From assembly GCF_001039045.1 (NCBI RefSeq), contig NZ_LFEE01000042.1, forward strand, positions 89,433 to 144,174: a stretch of DNA of 54,742 bases. Direction: 5' to 3'. Shown one piece after another: positions 53,670 to 54,742 of the stretch. The stretch is from Lactiplantibacillus herbarum. Its GTDB lineage: Bacteria; Bacillota; Bacilli; Lactobacillales; Lactobacillaceae. Below the pieces are notes generated by a model that was not told where the DNA came from, did no database searches, and was given only the letters and a program-made list of their open reading frames with translations. The position numbers and the translations under genes are program-made. Position 1 is the stretch's first letter, and the number at the start of each line of letters is the position of its first letter.

Positions 53670-54512
53670 ATGATTACGATTGGCTTAACCACTTGGACCG
53701 AACACCCCAGTTTACTTGGGGGTACTGATAAATTAACGTTAACTGAATATTCAGGCGTCCTACCAGTTGTCGAAGTCGACACGCCATTTTATGGGATTCC
53801 CAGGGTGACGACGGTCGCTAAGTGGCAAAAGGAAGTGCCTGCCAAATTTCAGTTCATTCTCAAAGCGAACCAAGTGATGACCCTCCATGATACTGCCGAG
53901 GAGGGCGTTTCGATGGATGCGCTAAAAGCGGCGTACCGCGAATATCGGGCAATGATCAAGCCATTAACACAGCATCATCAATTAAAAGCAATCCTGTTTC
54001 AATTCCCACCATTTTTTGAACGCTCAACCCGCAATTTCCATTACTTACAACGGATGGTGGATTGGTTACCAGGACTTCCGATTGCGGTGGAATTTCGCAA
54101 TCAGAGTTGGTACGAGGAGGGTGTGAAGGATTCCGTGTTTAGCTTCTTGAAGGATCTGGGTGTGACCCACGTGATGGTTGATGAGCCGCACGCCTTAAAT
54201 GATGGGGTTAGTTTTGAACCAGTTGTTACGAATCCCAAGTTAGCAATCTTACGACTCCATGGCCGTAACCAACAGGGCTGGTCAACAAAGGGAGCTGATT
54301 GGCGTGGACAACGGACCTTGTATCGTTATAGTGACCAAGAACTAACGGAATTTAAGCAGACGGTTGAACAGGCCCAGACACAAGCAGAAGAAGTCTGTGT
54401 TATCTTCAACAATAATTCTGGTGGTGATGCGGCGGACAACGCGTTAGCCTTGAAAAACATGTTGGGGGTTTCGTTCGGTGATTTGGGGCCACAACAACTG
54501 GATTTGTTTTAA
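53670..54512 (+). CDS. DUF72 family protein
   Basis: A 280-aa protein of the DUF72 family (TIM-barrel fold, function unknown). Typical features are ITIGLTTWTEHP at the start, PVVEVDTPFYGIP near residue 36, FQFILKANQVMTLH near 65, ILFQFPPFFERS near 108, IAVEFRNQSWY near 137 and CVIFNNNSGGDAADNA near 247. GGGGGTG precedes ATG 53670, six bases after the sirtuin gene, so the two are coupled. The link between DUF72 and sirtuin genes is seen here but unexplained. Confidence 0.88.
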   Translation: MITIGLTTWTEHPSLLGGTDKLTLTEYSGVLPVVEVDTPFYGIPRVTTVAKWQKEVPAKFQFILKANQVMTLHDTAEEGVSMDALKAAYREYRAMIKPLTQHHQLKAILFQFPPFFERSTRNFHYLQRMVDWLPGLPIAVEFRNQSWYEEGVKDSVFSFLKDLGVTHVMVDEPHALNDGVSFEPVVTNPKLAILRLHGRNQQGWSTKGADWRGQRTLYRYSDQELTEFKQTVEQAQTQAEEVCVIFNNNSGGDAADNALALKNMLGVSFGDLGPQQLDLF

Positions 54513-54656
54513 ACGTTAAGATTAAACTGTTAGGGATATTGATATTTGGAATCTAAAGGTTGAAAGTTCTAAAACAACTGTGATACCAGTGATACTTGCT
54601 TAGAAATTATGATTTTTTCCGAATTCATCGCTCCGCCAGCCAGGGAAATAGGCCAT

Positions 54657-54731
54657 GGGGACCGGTCCTAGCCAAAAAGCGGTCTAGGACCTCGCTTTTG
54701 AGCCTGAAATTCAAGTCTCAAAAGACGTCCC
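54657..54731. repeat. Second palindromic intergenic element at the window end
   Basis: An outer stem GGGAC/GTCCC (54658-54662, 54727-54731) encloses two perfect 8-bp hairpins, GGTCCTAG with CTAGGACC (54664-54671, 54684-54691) and CTTTTGAG with CTCAAAAG (54695-54702, 54717-54724). The layout matches the element at 49478. The stretch 54513-54656 shows nothing else. The element may extend past the window. Confidence 0.6.
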
Positions 54732-54742
54732 GCAATCTAAGG

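Overview
The window looks like chromosomal DNA of a Lactobacillaceae bacterium, most probably Lactiplantibacillus plantarum or a close relative. The grounds are the gene content (glpK-glpD-glpF, a fused betaine/choline permease-binding protein, cellobiose-type PTS permeases, a class II HMG-CoA reductase followed by an IpaB/EvcA-type protein, and a tryptophan T-box), the AGGAGG-type ribosome sites, and the frequent GTG/TTG starts. The species call rests on recalled gene order and was not tested by a search.

Region 1 (about 1-12,700) is AT-rich accessory DNA. It is packed with small acidic proteins on the + strand and shows no complete toxin. It reads as a polyimmunity locus: a YezG/DUF600-type immunity protein, at least seven copies of a CdiI-like module (one cut by the window edge, two in pseudogenes, two fused in tandem in one gene, one at the front of a 465-aa mosaic), two further paralog pairs, and a DUF2247-like protein. 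Two mosaic proteins, 465 aa and 626 aa, string together modules that occur separately nearby. They include a BECR-nuclease-like segment and, in the 465-aa protein, a C-terminal barstar domain. Gene remnants and a truncated fusion scar show recent shuffling. This is the least described part of the window.

Region 2 (12,700-28,000) holds a glucose uptake/SDR dehydrogenase pair on the - strand, a paralog pair of unknown function, an RNase H-fold protein that has lost its catalytic acids, an osmolyte ABC transporter (choS/choQ type), a disulfide oxidoreductase, the glycerol operon glpK-glpD-glpF with a promoter and a cre-like site, and an ABC-2 exporter operon ending in its own TetR regulator, with two operator palindromes at the promoter. 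A structured intergenic transcript with a 10-codon ORF follows.

Region 3 (28,000-40,200) holds a - strand cluster (acetyltransferase, MFS transporter, HAD phosphatase, AraC regulator), another HAD phosphatase, a HigBA-like toxin-antitoxin pair with a perfect 13-bp-arm operator, a HelD-type helicase, a nitrilase plus an aminotransferase interrupted by one TGA codon, trpS under a T-box with a UGG specifier, and a MazEF pair.

Region 4 (40,400-48,100) is a beta-glucoside utilisation cluster: a GntR regulator, two PTS IIC permeases without IIA or IIB, a DUF3284 protein, a GH1 phospho-glycosidase, a ROK kinase and an RpiR regulator, with cre-like sites. Region 5 (48,200-54,742) has a tRNA-dihydrouridine synthase, then a + strand run of ppx-like, mvaA, an HExxH-containing IpaB/EvcA protein, a sirtuin and a DUF72 protein. 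Three intergenic elements (27.7, 49.5 and 54.7 kb) can each fold as an outer stem carrying two hairpin arms.
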